Shown in pieces: positions 5,970-13,401 of a DNA stretch of 14,612 bases. A program made the translations under genes and the position numbers. This DNA comes from GCA-002712045 sp028112705. GTDB lineage: Bacteria > Pseudomonadota > Alphaproteobacteria > Rhodobacterales > Rhodobacteraceae. Positions within the stretch are counted from its first letter, which is position 1. The number at the start of each line of letters is the position of its first letter. The notes under the pieces were generated by a model, which searched no databases, had not been told where the DNA came from, and was given only the letters and a program-made list of their open reading frames with translations. Where the stretch lies: the NCBI GenBank assembly GCA_028112705.1, contig JAOGYN010000024.1:1-14612 (forward strand), written 5' to 3'.

Positions 5970-7100
5970 TTAGCTTAATATAGGCAACTCATTCGCAGCA
6001 CGTTTTGTTAAAAGCTCAGGTTTACCTTCTCTTATGCAAATATTTTCTTCATGAACCATCATCAGTCCTTCACCATACGACATACTCGGCTCAATCGTTA
6101 TTACCATATTTTCTAATAAGACAGTCTTATCATCTAACATTAAAGATGGGTACTCCGTTAACTGAATACCTAAACCATGGCCCATTCTACCGACATCCGA
6201 GCTGCCGCCACCTAAGGCGTTATTAATTAGTATAAACACTTGTTCACAAGTCATTCCTGGTCGAATTTCTTCTAATGCCACTTCAGTAGCATAATGTAGT
6301 TTCGAATATACACGTTTAGCTAAATCACTCGCTGTATTGATTGCCCAATTTCTATCAAAGTCACAAAAATACCCCTTTAATGTAGAACCAGTATCCAACA
6401 TTAATATGTCACCACTCTCTAATGGCTTATCACTTGGAGGAGATATAAGGTCTGCATACCCGTCAATTCCAGCACCTCCTACTAAATATGGGACCTCTTC
6501 AGCACCCTCTTCCAACAGAGCTATTTTAAATTCCCTAAACGCTTCATTTAAAGGTTGCCCACAATAGAATAGTTTCTCTGCTCGATCAAACGACCGATCA
6601 GCAATTGCACAAATATTTTTTAAAATAAGAATTTCAGCTTCCGATTTTATCAAACGGACTTTTTTTATTATATCACTACAATCATAGAAACATCCATTAA
6701 CTCTAGATTTTAGTTCTTCAAAATCACTAAGAGGCATTCTTAATGATGCTTCTTCTCCCATTAAAAGGCCAATAGTTTTGGCTTCCTTTAATACGTCCAC
6801 CAGTAATGAAATTCCCTCATCTTCTCGCCTAGGTGATGGCCAAGTGATTATCTGATCAATCCAGGTTCTTGCCATAAGCTCACGACCGATTTCTGGGATA
6901 ATTGCTATAGGTTTACCATTTTTTGGTATCACAACAAACCATGGCCTGGTTGGGCTTTGCCAAAATAAGCTTCTGAAACCCGTAAAATATCTAACCTCAG
7001 GCTCAGTACAAAGTAAGATTGCATCAAATTCTTTTTCGAACATAATTTTTTGAACTTTTTCAGTCCTTAATTGAAATTCAGCTTCTTCAAAATCAATCAT
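5970..7100 (-). CDS. M24-family metallohydrolase (Xaa-Pro peptidase/creatinase-like)
   Basis: This 376-residue cytoplasmic protein has a creatinase-type N-terminal domain (about 1-150, including RYFTGFRSLFWQSPTRPWF) and a C-terminal pita-bread domain. The five metal ligands of M24 enzymes can be assigned: D236 (LMLDTG), D247 (CDFDRNW, eleven residues later), H308 (MGHGLG), E337 (TIEPSM) and E351/E352 (VHEEN). It should therefore bind two metal ions and be active, unlike metal-free creatinase. Family members hydrolyse Xaa-Pro peptides, ectoine or related amides; a few, such as DddP, cleave DMSP. The substrate cannot be read from sequence. ATG 7100 is preferred to the in-frame GTG at 7109 because AGAAGG ends eight bases before the ATG. 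The start overlaps the stop of the upstream PLP lyase by eight bases (ATGATTGA), so the two are probably translated together and may act on one substrate. Confidence 0.85.
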   Translation of the reverse strand: MIDFEEAEFQLRTEKVQKIMFEKEFDAILLCTEPEVRYFTGFRSLFWQSPTRPWFVVIPKNGKPIAIIPEIGRELMARTWIDQIITWPSPRREDEGISLLVDVLKEAKTIGLLMGEEASLRMPLSDFEELKSRVNGCFYDCSDIIKKVRLIKSEAEILILKNICAIADRSFDRAEKLFYCGQPLNEAFREFKIALLEEGAEEVPYLVGGAGIDGYADLISPPSDKPLESGDILMLDTGSTLKGYFCDFDRNWAINTASDLAKRVYSKLHYATEVALEEIRPGMTCEQVFILINNALGGGSSDVGRMGHGLGIQLTEYPSLMLDDKTVLLENMVITIEPSMSYGEGLMMVHEENICIREGKPELLTKRAANELPILS

Positions 7101-8154
7101 CTGCAACACCTTCTGATAAAAACAATAAAACGCGGGAGCTTGTGTCTAGATTACAATCTTGATTAATCAGAGCTTTTACTAACCCAGCGTAACCAGCTCC
7201 TCCAGAAGCGGATGTCTGCAAACCATAACTGCTTAACTCCATAATAGATTCCAAAACCTCAGCATCACTTAATGTCATAAAAAAATCTGCTTCTTTGGCT
7301 AGACAATATAATGCTAGATGAGATGGTTCTTTGCAATCTAATCGACCCATAATTGAGACTTTACCCTCAGCGTAAACAGGTTTTCCAGCTTTTATACTTT
7401 CCATTATTGCGGGAGCTTCTGAAGGTTCTACTATTATAATTTTTGGAGATGAACCCCATTTAGATCTTACAAAGGCTGTTACCGCTGCCGCTAAACCCCC
7501 CACCCCCGCTTGCAAAAAAATATGTGTTGGAGAGGTGGTCATTTGCACAAGCACCTCTTCAGGCATCATTAAATAACCTTCCATTACGTCATAACCAGCA
7601 GAATAACCTTCCCAAGTACTATCCGAAAGTAATATCCATCCTTCCTGTTTCGCACGTGCAGCTGCAGCTTGCATGCTTGCCTCATAATCTTTTCCTTCAA
7701 TTATGACTTTGGCACCTTTTTCTCGAAGCTTCCCAGCAAATTCTTTTGGAACCGTTTCTGAAAGATAAACAACAGAATTCGCTCCAAAAACTCGTGCACC
7801 AGCTGCGACAGACATTCCATGGTTTCCTGCACTAGCAGTAATAAATGTTTCACCTTCAAGAGTTCGTTCAGGTTGCTCATTAATCAATGGACTTTTTGCT
7901 GCTTTTTTTGCAATAGCATAGGTAGCACCAAGAGCTTTAAAACTTCCTAAACCCATTCGAGGTCGTTCATCTTTTACATATAAAGATTCTATCCCTAGTA
8001 ATTTTGCTAAATCAGTACACTCATGAAGTGGCGTTTGGGCATAAACAGGGCACTTTAATATCAATTTTTTTACATTTTCTGCGTTACTCGATACAGGTTT
8101 TGAAGGTGAGAACTTCAAACCTACACCTCGTAAATTATTAGCCAATAATTTCAT
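7093..8154 (-). CDS. Diaminopropionate ammonia-lyase-like PLP enzyme (fold type II)
   Basis: This 353-residue enzyme belongs to the fold type II PLP family and most resembles diaminopropionate ammonia-lyase (DpaL/YgeX), which converts 2,3-diaminopropionate to pyruvate and ammonia. Visible elements are the PLP lysine K73 in LGSFKALGA, the substrate loop SAGNHG (108-113), SDSTWEGYSAGYDVMEGY (177-194), FLQAGVGGLAAAV (213-225), IIIVEPSEAPA (239-249) and a C-terminal LLFLSEG. It is shorter than E. coli DpaL (398). In E. coli the loop reads TTDGNHG with D120 acting on the D-isomer; here that position is A109, closer to the SxGNHG loop of threonine dehydratases. So a narrower stereospecificity or a different amino acid substrate is likely. 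The ATG is preceded by GGAAG seven bases upstream. It is the first gene of the leftward arm opposite hmgA and overlaps the M24 gene. Confidence 0.82.
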   Translation of the reverse strand: MKLLANNLRGVGLKFSPSKPVSSNAENVKKLILKCPVYAQTPLHECTDLAKLLGIESLYVKDERPRMGLGSFKALGATYAIAKKAAKSPLINEQPERTLEGETFITASAGNHGMSVAAGARVFGANSVVYLSETVPKEFAGKLREKGAKVIIEGKDYEASMQAAAARAKQEGWILLSDSTWEGYSAGYDVMEGYLMMPEEVLVQMTTSPTHIFLQAGVGGLAAAVTAFVRSKWGSSPKIIIVEPSEAPAIMESIKAGKPVYAEGKVSIMGRLDCKEPSHLALYCLAKEADFFMTLSDAEVLESIMELSSYGLQTSASGGAGYAGLVKALINQDCNLDTSSRVLLFLSEGVADD

Positions 8155-8181
8155 TATAAATCTTCCAATAAAGAGGTAGAC

Positions 8182-8193
8182 TTAGCATGCAAA
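8182..8193. promoter_or_regulatory. Weak second operator-like site
   Basis: TTAGCATGCAAA reads TTnGCATGCnAA, an imperfect palindrome similar in flavour to the strong operator 44 bases to the right. It lies between that operator and the start of the leftward arm, where a second repressor site would be plausible. The match is poor and may be chance. Confidence 0.25.
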
Positions 8194-8216
8194 AGTAAAA
8201 TTGAAAAGCCACAACC

Positions 8217-8244
8217 TTGACTTCGTTGCATTTGCAACGATAAA
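8217..8244 (+). promoter_or_regulatory. hmgA promoter
   Basis: TTGACT at 8217-8222 (five of six to the -35 consensus) is followed by a 16-base spacer and GATAAA at 8239-8244 (four of six). The predicted start is near 8251, leaving a short leader with AAGGAG at 8257-8262, six bases before the hmgA ATG at 8269. The spacer is occupied by the inverted repeat at 8223-8240. Confidence 0.6.
8223..8240. promoter_or_regulatory. Inverted-repeat operator, probable MarR site
   Basis: TCGTTGCA-TT-TGCAACGA is a perfect 8+8 inverted repeat with a two-base centre. The TTGCA..TGCAA core is the kind of pseudo-palindrome that MarR dimers bind. It lies exactly between the -35 and the -10 of hmgA, overlapping the -10 by two bases, so a bound protein would block RNA polymerase. 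It is also within the only intergenic region available to the leftward arm that encodes the MarR protein, which fits joint control and autoregulation. Binding itself is inferred. Confidence 0.65.
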
Positions 8245-8268
8245 AAGGTAGAAAATAAGGAGCTTATT

Positions 8269-9582
8269 ATGAAATTTAATTCTAAGTCTTACATGTCTGG
8301 GTTTGGAAATGACTTTGAAACTGAAGCCTTAGATGGCGCTCTGCCCCAAGGACAAAACTCACCTCAAAGATGTCCTTACGGCCTTTATGCTGAGCAATTA
8401 TCAGGCACACCATTCACTGCGCCAAGAGGAAAAAATGAAAGAAGTTGGTGTTATAGAATTCAACCCTCCGTTAAGCATACAAACCGGTTTAAAAAAATAG
8501 AGATGCCTTTTTGGAAATCAGCACCACATATTTTGGATGATATCATTAGTCTTGGTCAATACAGATGGAACCCAATTTCAAGTGATACAAAAACCAATTT
8601 TATAAATGGCATGCGTACAATGACAACTGCTGGTGATGTTAATACTCAAGTTGGTATGGCTGCACACATATATGTGGCAACTGAGAATATGGAGAATGAA
8701 TATTTTTACTCCGCGGACAGCGAGCTTTTAATTGTTCCTCAAGAAGGACAATTAAGATTTTTTACCGAAATGGGGATTATTGACCTAGAACCACAAGAAA
8801 TTGCAATTATCCCCAGGGGATTACTGTTTAAGGTAGAAATTTTAAATGGACCAGCACGAGGATTTGTTTGTGAGAATTATGGTGCTAAATTTGATCTGCC
8901 AAATAGAGGCCCTATCGGTGCAAATTGCTTAGCAAACCCCCGTGATTTCAAAACACCTATTGCTGCATTTGAGGACAAATCAATAACATCTATAGTAACA
9001 ATAAAATGGTGTGGACAATTTCATACTACCGAAATAGATCATTCACCTTTAGATATAGTAGCTTGGCATGGAAACTATGCTCCATGTAAATATGATTTGC
9101 GAACATTCTCTCCTGTGGGCGCATTGCTTTTTGATCATCCAGACCCATCAATATTTACAGTCTTAACTGCCCCGTCAGGTGTAGATGGGACTGCCAATAT
9201 AGACTTTGTTCTATTCCGAGACAGATGGAGTGTTGCTGAAAATACATTTCGTCCCCCCTGGTACCATAAAAATATAATGTCTGAGTTAATGGGAAATATT
9301 CATGGCATCTACGATGCTAAACCCGAAGGCTTTGCCCCAGGTGGAATGAGTCTTCACAATATGATGTTACCTCATGGACCAGACATGGATGCTTTCGAAA
9401 AAGCAACAAACTCTGAGCTGATCCCACAAAAGATGCAAAACACAATGAGTTTCATGTTTGAAACTAGGTTTCCACAACATTTAACCTCTTTTGCAGCAAA
9501 AGAGGCACCCATTCAGGATGATTACATCGATTGTTGGTCATCATTAAAAAAGAACTTCTCATCAAAAATTAATAATGATTAA
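8269..9582 (+). CDS. hmgA: Homogentisate 1,2-dioxygenase
   Basis: HmgA opens the ring of homogentisate with O2 to give 4-maleylacetoacetate, the committed ring-cleavage step of tyrosine and phenylalanine breakdown, using a non-heme Fe(II). The 437-residue protein is full length for the family. The start MSGFGNDFETEALDGALPQG and the segment EQLSGTPFTAPR are diagnostic. The iron ligands align with human H335/E341/H371 as H333 (WYHKN), E339 (SELMG) and H369 (LPHGPD), and H290 (LFDHPDPS) matches the catalytic His292. The start is ATG 8269 with AAGGAG six bases upstream. It is transcribed with fahA 48 bases downstream and is divergent from the PLP-lyase/M24/marR arm, with the inverted-repeat operator inside its promoter. 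It is probably induced by homogentisate or a related aromatic acid. Nothing is missing; this is a confident assignment. Confidence 0.98.
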   Translation: MKFNSKSYMSGFGNDFETEALDGALPQGQNSPQRCPYGLYAEQLSGTPFTAPRGKNERSWCYRIQPSVKHTNRFKKIEMPFWKSAPHILDDIISLGQYRWNPISSDTKTNFINGMRTMTTAGDVNTQVGMAAHIYVATENMENEYFYSADSELLIVPQEGQLRFFTEMGIIDLEPQEIAIIPRGLLFKVEILNGPARGFVCENYGAKFDLPNRGPIGANCLANPRDFKTPIAAFEDKSITSIVTIKWCGQFHTTEIDHSPLDIVAWHGNYAPCKYDLRTFSPVGALLFDHPDPSIFTVLTAPSGVDGTANIDFVLFRDRWSVAENTFRPPWYHKNIMSELMGNIHGIYDAKPEGFAPGGMSLHNMMLPHGPDMDAFEKATNSELIPQKMQNTMSFMFETRFPQHLTSFAAKEAPIQDDYIDCWSSLKKNFSSKINND

Positions 9583-9630
9583 GTGGTTTAAACTTTTATT
9601 AATAAATTAAACAATTAAGAGAGCGCTTCG

Positions 9631-10899
9631 ATGACTTTAATACGATCTTGGATAGAATCCGCCAACACAAAGCAAACAGATTTTCCTTTAAACAATCTAC
9701 CTTATGGCGTTTTTACAGTTTCAGATAGTGACCCCCATTGTTGTGTGGCCATTGGTGATATGGTGCTAGACGTGACATCGCTAGAAGAACTAGAAATCTT
9801 AGAACCTTCAAAAAATGAGAAAGTGTTCAATGAGCCATATTGGAATTCTTTCATGGAATTAGGGCCAGAAACCTGGGCCTTGTTTAGAAAAAATCTAACC
9901 GACCTATTAAAAGAAAACTTTGACGAAGCAATCGTTGACACTAAATCCATTTTAGAAAATTCATTAATTCCTCAAAAAGATTGTATCTTACATATGCCAT
10001 TTGTCATATCAGAATTTACAGATTTCTTTGCTAGTTATCATCATGCAAAAAATGTTGGCACAATGTTTCGTGGTCCTGAAAATGCGTTGCCACCCAATTG
10101 GTTACATATACCAATTGGTTACAATGGAAGGGCATCAACCGTTATTGTTTCTGGTACTGATGTAAAAAGACCTAGGGGACAACTTAAACCACCAACAGAA
10201 GATATACCTTATTTTGGACCCTCGAAGAGATTTGATTTTGAACTAGAGCTGGGAGCAATTGTTGGCACGAACACTGACATAGGCACGACACTGACAACTC
10301 AAGAAGCAGATGAGATGATATTTGGTTATGTCATTTTAAATGACTGGTCAGCTCGAGATATACAAGCTTGGGAGTATCAACCTTTGGGGCCCTTCCAAGC
10401 TAAAGCTACAGCAACTACTATAAGTCCTTGGATAGTAACAAAGGCAGCGCTGGAACCCTTTAGAAAATTTACGCCAAAACGTGAAGTGCCCTTGTTAAAA
10501 TATTTGGAAGAAAAAGGGCCGATGCTATATGATATTGATTTATCCGTATCAATTGAAACTAATAGCAGCAACGGGTCTAATGAGATCACTAGAACAAATT
10601 ATTCTGAAATGTATTACTCATCTGCACAACAATTAGCCCATCACACCTCCAGTGGTTGTGCCATGAGTTGTGGAGATTTACTTGGATCTGGAACTATTTC
10701 AGGTCCTGAAAAACATCAATATGGCTCTATGTTAGAACTTAGTTGGGGTGGGAAAAATCCTATTCAACTTCAAGGTTCAGAGACTAGAACGTTTTTAGAG
10801 GATGGTGACATTATCCGAATGAGTGGTGCTGCTGACGGAGGGGATTATAAGATAGGTTTTGGAGAAAATATAGGAAAGATAATACCTGCAAATAAATAA
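9631..10899 (+). CDS. fahA: Fumarylacetoacetase
   Basis: FahA hydrolyses 4-fumarylacetoacetate to fumarate and acetoacetate, the last step of the homogentisate pathway. The 422 residues are the full family length, with the small N-terminal SH3-like domain (about 15-120) followed by the catalytic mixed-beta domain. Conserved catalytic and metal positions are present: D131 and H138 in DFFASYHHAKNVG (mouse D126/H133), the ELEL acidic cluster at 204-207, D238 in LNDWSARDIQAWEYQPLGPF, K258 after PFQA, and GCAMSCGDLLGSGTISGPE near 342-360. The ATG at 9631 is preceded by AAGAGAG about eight bases upstream. It directly follows hmgA with no terminator between, so one transcript is likely. Maleylacetoacetate isomerase, which acts between the two enzymes, is not encoded nearby in this window. 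Confidence 0.97.
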   Translation: MTLIRSWIESANTKQTDFPLNNLPYGVFTVSDSDPHCCVAIGDMVLDVTSLEELEILEPSKNEKVFNEPYWNSFMELGPETWALFRKNLTDLLKENFDEAIVDTKSILENSLIPQKDCILHMPFVISEFTDFFASYHHAKNVGTMFRGPENALPPNWLHIPIGYNGRASTVIVSGTDVKRPRGQLKPPTEDIPYFGPSKRFDFELELGAIVGTNTDIGTTLTTQEADEMIFGYVILNDWSARDIQAWEYQPLGPFQAKATATTISPWIVTKAALEPFRKFTPKREVPLLKYLEEKGPMLYDIDLSVSIETNSSNGSNEITRTNYSEMYYSSAQQLAHHTSSGCAMSCGDLLGSGTISGPEKHQYGSMLELSWGGKNPIQLQGSETRTFLEDGDIIRMSGAADGGDYKIGFGENIGKIIPANK

Positions 10900-10933
10900 G
10901 AAAACTTATTTGTTTTGGTAATTTTGAAATTAA

Positions 10934-10962
10934 TTGACGTAACGTAGACGCAAGATTATCTT
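10934..10962 (+). promoter_or_regulatory. Putative promoter of the acyl-CoA synthetase gene
   Basis: TTGACG (10934-10939), a 17-base spacer and TATCTT (10957-10962) lie in the 120-base gap between fahA and the ligase gene. No terminator is evident after fahA, so read-through is also possible. The -35 is good, the -10 only four of six. No copy of the hmgA operator is seen here. Confidence 0.4.
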
Positions 10963-11005
10963 TTTTGTAAAACAGAATGATACTAGAAAATAATCTCAAA
11001 TAAAC

Positions 11006-11011
11006 GAGGGG
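11006..11011 (+). promoter_or_regulatory. Ribosome binding site deciding a TTG start
   Basis: GAGGGG ends eight bases before the TTG at 11020. No ATG or GTG lies at a suitable distance, and the first in-frame ATG comes only at codon 15, which would cut into the family N-terminus. Confidence 0.65.
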
Positions 11012-11019
11012 ACGGGTAT

Positions 11020-12558
11020 TTGAGCGATTACAGTGTAAATGATTGGATAACACAGCATAGTATGGCAATGCCTGATAAGTTGGCATCAATAGACTTGGCA
11101 AGTAATAGGCATTACACTTATTCAGAAATGAATGATCGAGTAGGTAGGTTAGCTAACCATCTTCAAAGCCTGGGAATAACAAAAGGGGATAGGGTCGCAT
11201 ATTTTGCATTTAATTCTACAGATGTTGTGGAAATTATTTTCACGTGTTGGAGAATAGGTGCAATAGCAGTTGCTTTAAACTTTCGTTTAACAGCAACAGA
11301 GTTAACTTTTATTATTAATGATAGCACTCCCAAATTGGTGTTTGTTGACACCTCTCTAGAAATGGTGTGGCGAGATGTTCATAGCCAAACAAATGTACCA
11401 AACACAATTATGTTAGATGGCGTTGGCGGGGATACAGATTATGAAAAAGGGATATCCTCTGCAACGCCTATGCATGAAATGATTGAACAAACGTTGGATG
11501 AACAATGCATGCTAATGTATTCATCTGGAACTACTGGCAGACCTAAAGGGGTTATAATAACTCATGGAATGATGCTTTTTTCAGCAGTTGGTGGAATGAG
11601 TGCGGGGCGTACTACACGCGATTGCGTTAGCTTAGTGGTCATGCCATTATTTCATATTGCCGCAGTCAACGTTTCTTGCTGCCCAATAATCTATATTGGT
11701 GGTTGCCTTGTAGTAATGAGAATGTTTGATCCCGATATGGTTCTAAAAACACTTGGAAATAAAGCTTTTGGAGTAACGCACATATTTTTAGTACCTGCTG
11801 CTTACAATGCTCTGAAAGGCAGTGAACTTGCCGAAAAAACAGACTTTTCCAATATTATTGGTGCATTTTCAGGTGCTGAAACTGTACCAGTTTCATTAGT
11901 AAAATGGTGGAATAAACGTGGGGTATGTTTGCAAGAAGGTTGGGGTATGACCGAAACCAGTGGTACTGGGTGTTTATTACTTCATGATGACGTAGTTGAT
12001 ATGGTTGGTAGTGCGGGTAGGCCCCTAATGGGAAGTAAGATTAGGATTGTGGATAACGAAGGCAATGAAGCCTCACCTGATGTGTTAGGCGAGATACAAA
12101 TGAAGGGGCCCGCTGTAACACCTGGATACTGGAATAGGCCCGAGGCAAATAAAGATAGTTTTATTGATGGCTGGTTTAAAACAGGCGACATAGGAAAAAA
12201 AGATCTAAAGGGCTATATATTTATCGAAGATAGATTAAAGGACATGTATATTTCTGGAGGAGAGAACGTATATCCAGCAGAAATTGAAAATGTACTTTAT
12301 GAACTTGAAGAAATTAATGAGGTAGCAGTTATAGGCGTCCCTGATGAAAAATGGGGCGAGGTAGGATGCGCCGTGATTAGTTTTAATGATGGTAAAACGT
12401 TAACTTATGAAGACATGAAAGCTCATTGTGTTAAAAATTTAGCAAAATATAAAATACCATCGTTTATGGTAGGCGTTTCAAATTTACCAAGATCAGCAAC
12501 TGGCAAAGTTCTAAAATTTGAATTACGCCAAACAATTCCAGCACAATTAAAACGTTAA
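11020..12558 (+). CDS. Acyl-CoA synthetase (ANL superfamily AMP-forming ligase)
   Basis: This 512-residue adenylate-forming enzyme should activate a carboxylic acid to its CoA thioester through an acyl-AMP. The motifs are complete: YSSGTTGRPKG (167-177, ATP phosphate loop), GWGMTE (307-312), GWFKTGD (384-390, ribose-binding Asp), EDRLKD (403-408), GGENVYPAEIE (413-423, C-domain swivel for thioesterification) and the catalytic Lys K496 in SATGKVLKFEL. The closest general types are fatty-acyl, FadD3-like and feruloyl-CoA ligases; the substrate cannot be fixed from sequence. Start is TTG 11020 with GAGGGG upstream. It follows fahA but has its own likely promoter, and it converges on the SDR/phosphatase/reductase unit with 75 bases between. 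Family assignment is secure; the physiological acid may be aromatic or aliphatic. Confidence 0.9.
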   Translation: MSDYSVNDWITQHSMAMPDKLASIDLASNRHYTYSEMNDRVGRLANHLQSLGITKGDRVAYFAFNSTDVVEIIFTCWRIGAIAVALNFRLTATELTFIINDSTPKLVFVDTSLEMVWRDVHSQTNVPNTIMLDGVGGDTDYEKGISSATPMHEMIEQTLDEQCMLMYSSGTTGRPKGVIITHGMMLFSAVGGMSAGRTTRDCVSLVVMPLFHIAAVNVSCCPIIYIGGCLVVMRMFDPDMVLKTLGNKAFGVTHIFLVPAAYNALKGSELAEKTDFSNIIGAFSGAETVPVSLVKWWNKRGVCLQEGWGMTETSGTGCLLLHDDVVDMVGSAGRPLMGSKIRIVDNEGNEASPDVLGEIQMKGPAVTPGYWNRPEANKDSFIDGWFKTGDIGKKDLKGYIFIEDRLKDMYISGGENVYPAEIENVLYELEEINEVAVIGVPDEKWGEVGCAVISFNDGKTLTYEDMKAHCVKNLAKYKIPSFMVGVSNLPRSATGKVLKFELRQTIPAQLKR

Positions 12559-12633
12559 GTAAAATTTATTAGGTAACAAAATAGCTGGTTTAAAAGTCGA
12601 ATGCTTTTTACTCAGCAATAATATAAATCTGTT

Positions 12634-13368
12634 TTACCAGTTCTCTGCAAATGGCCGAATATCCATTTCAAAAGTCCATCCATCACGTTTTTGATGATAC
12701 ATATTCCAATAAGCTTCTGCTACTGATTCAGGATTCATTAAGGTATCTGAGGCTAAAGTGTCTGGATCAAGGCCTGCTGCTTTTATTCTTTCCCTTACAA
12801 AGGCAGTATCAACTCCTGCATCAATTATAAGATGAGCTACATGAATATTTTCGGGTCCAAGCTCTCGAGCCATACTTTGAGCAACTCCTCGTAACCCTGC
12901 TTTACCAGCAGCAAAAGCTGAATAACCTGTTGCTCCCCTTAAACTAGCTGTTGCTCCTGTAAAAAAAATTGAACCTTTTTTACGGGGCACCATATATCTA
13001 GCTGCCTCTCTACCTGTTAGAAACCCAGCATAAGTTGCCATTTCCCATACTTTCCTAAATACTCTTGAAGTAGTCTCCAGAATTGGGAAACATACATTTC
13101 CACCTACATTAAAAATAACAAGCTCTATCTTACCTATTTCTTGTTCTATTTTTTTAAATATCTCTACAACGTTTTCTTCTTTTCTGGCATCCAACGTGAA
13201 ACCATAAGCTACACCACCAAGATTCCCTATTTCTTTTATAATTGGTTCAAGCTTTTCACCATTTCTTCGCCCTAGACAAACAGTAAACCCACCTTTAGCA
13301 AATCTTCTAGCTATTGCAGAACCTATATAGTCACCAGCCCCAACTATTAGCACTATTTTTTGATCCAT
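12634..13368 (-). CDS. Atypical short-chain dehydrogenase/reductase
   Basis: This 244-residue cytoplasmic protein has the SDR Rossmann fold: a cofactor loop VGAGDYIGSAIARRF (9-23), LGRR (32-35) after strand 2, where Arg residues suggest NADP(H), DAR near 60-62 and NVGG (87-90) in place of NNAG. The catalytic region departs from the rule. Classical enzymes have Ser, then YxxxK about 13 residues later; here the aligned motif is F152-A-A-G-K156, so the Tyr is Phe, and the usual Ser position falls on A139 of TGATAS. Related proteins with FAxAK at this place exist as a subfamily, to my recollection, so this is probably not a mutation. The C-terminus, WTFEMDIRPFAENW, is also characteristic of that group. 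AAGGA sits seven bases before the ATG. It is third in the unit after the reductase and phosphatase. Its reaction is unknown. Confidence 0.85.
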   Translation of the reverse strand: MDQKIVLIVGAGDYIGSAIARRFAKGGFTVCLGRRNGEKLEPIIKEIGNLGGVAYGFTLDARKEENVVEIFKKIEQEIGKIELVIFNVGGNVCFPILETTSRVFRKVWEMATYAGFLTGREAARYMVPRKKGSIFFTGATASLRGATGYSAFAAGKAGLRGVAQSMARELGPENIHVAHLIIDAGVDTAFVRERIKAAGLDPDTLASDTLMNPESVAEAYWNMYHQKRDGWTFEMDIRPFAENW

Positions 13369-13401
13369 TTAAACATCCTTAAAAGAATTCATTAATTTAA
13401 A

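Noticed and set aside
5970..7100. DMSP lyase DddP, an M24-family member of marine alphaproteobacteria
   Set aside because: The protein is about 70 residues shorter than DddP as I recall it and the motifs shown are general to M24; nothing specific supports DMSP.
7101..7109. GTG at 7109 as the start of the M24 gene
   Set aside because: AGAAGG would overlap or abut this codon, whereas it is eight bases from ATG 7100.
5970..8154. Ectoine utilisation genes eutD/eutB
   Set aside because: The PLP protein resembles DpaL more than EutB, and no deacetylase, cyclodeaminase, ectoine transporter or MocR-type regulator is present.
12559..12640. Bidirectional terminator between the acyl-CoA synthetase and SDR genes
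   Set aside because: AAAAG/CTTTT (12592-12608) gives only a five-pair AT-rich stem, and CTGGT/ACCAG (12585-12640) is too far apart with a bulge; neither is a convincing hairpin plus T run.
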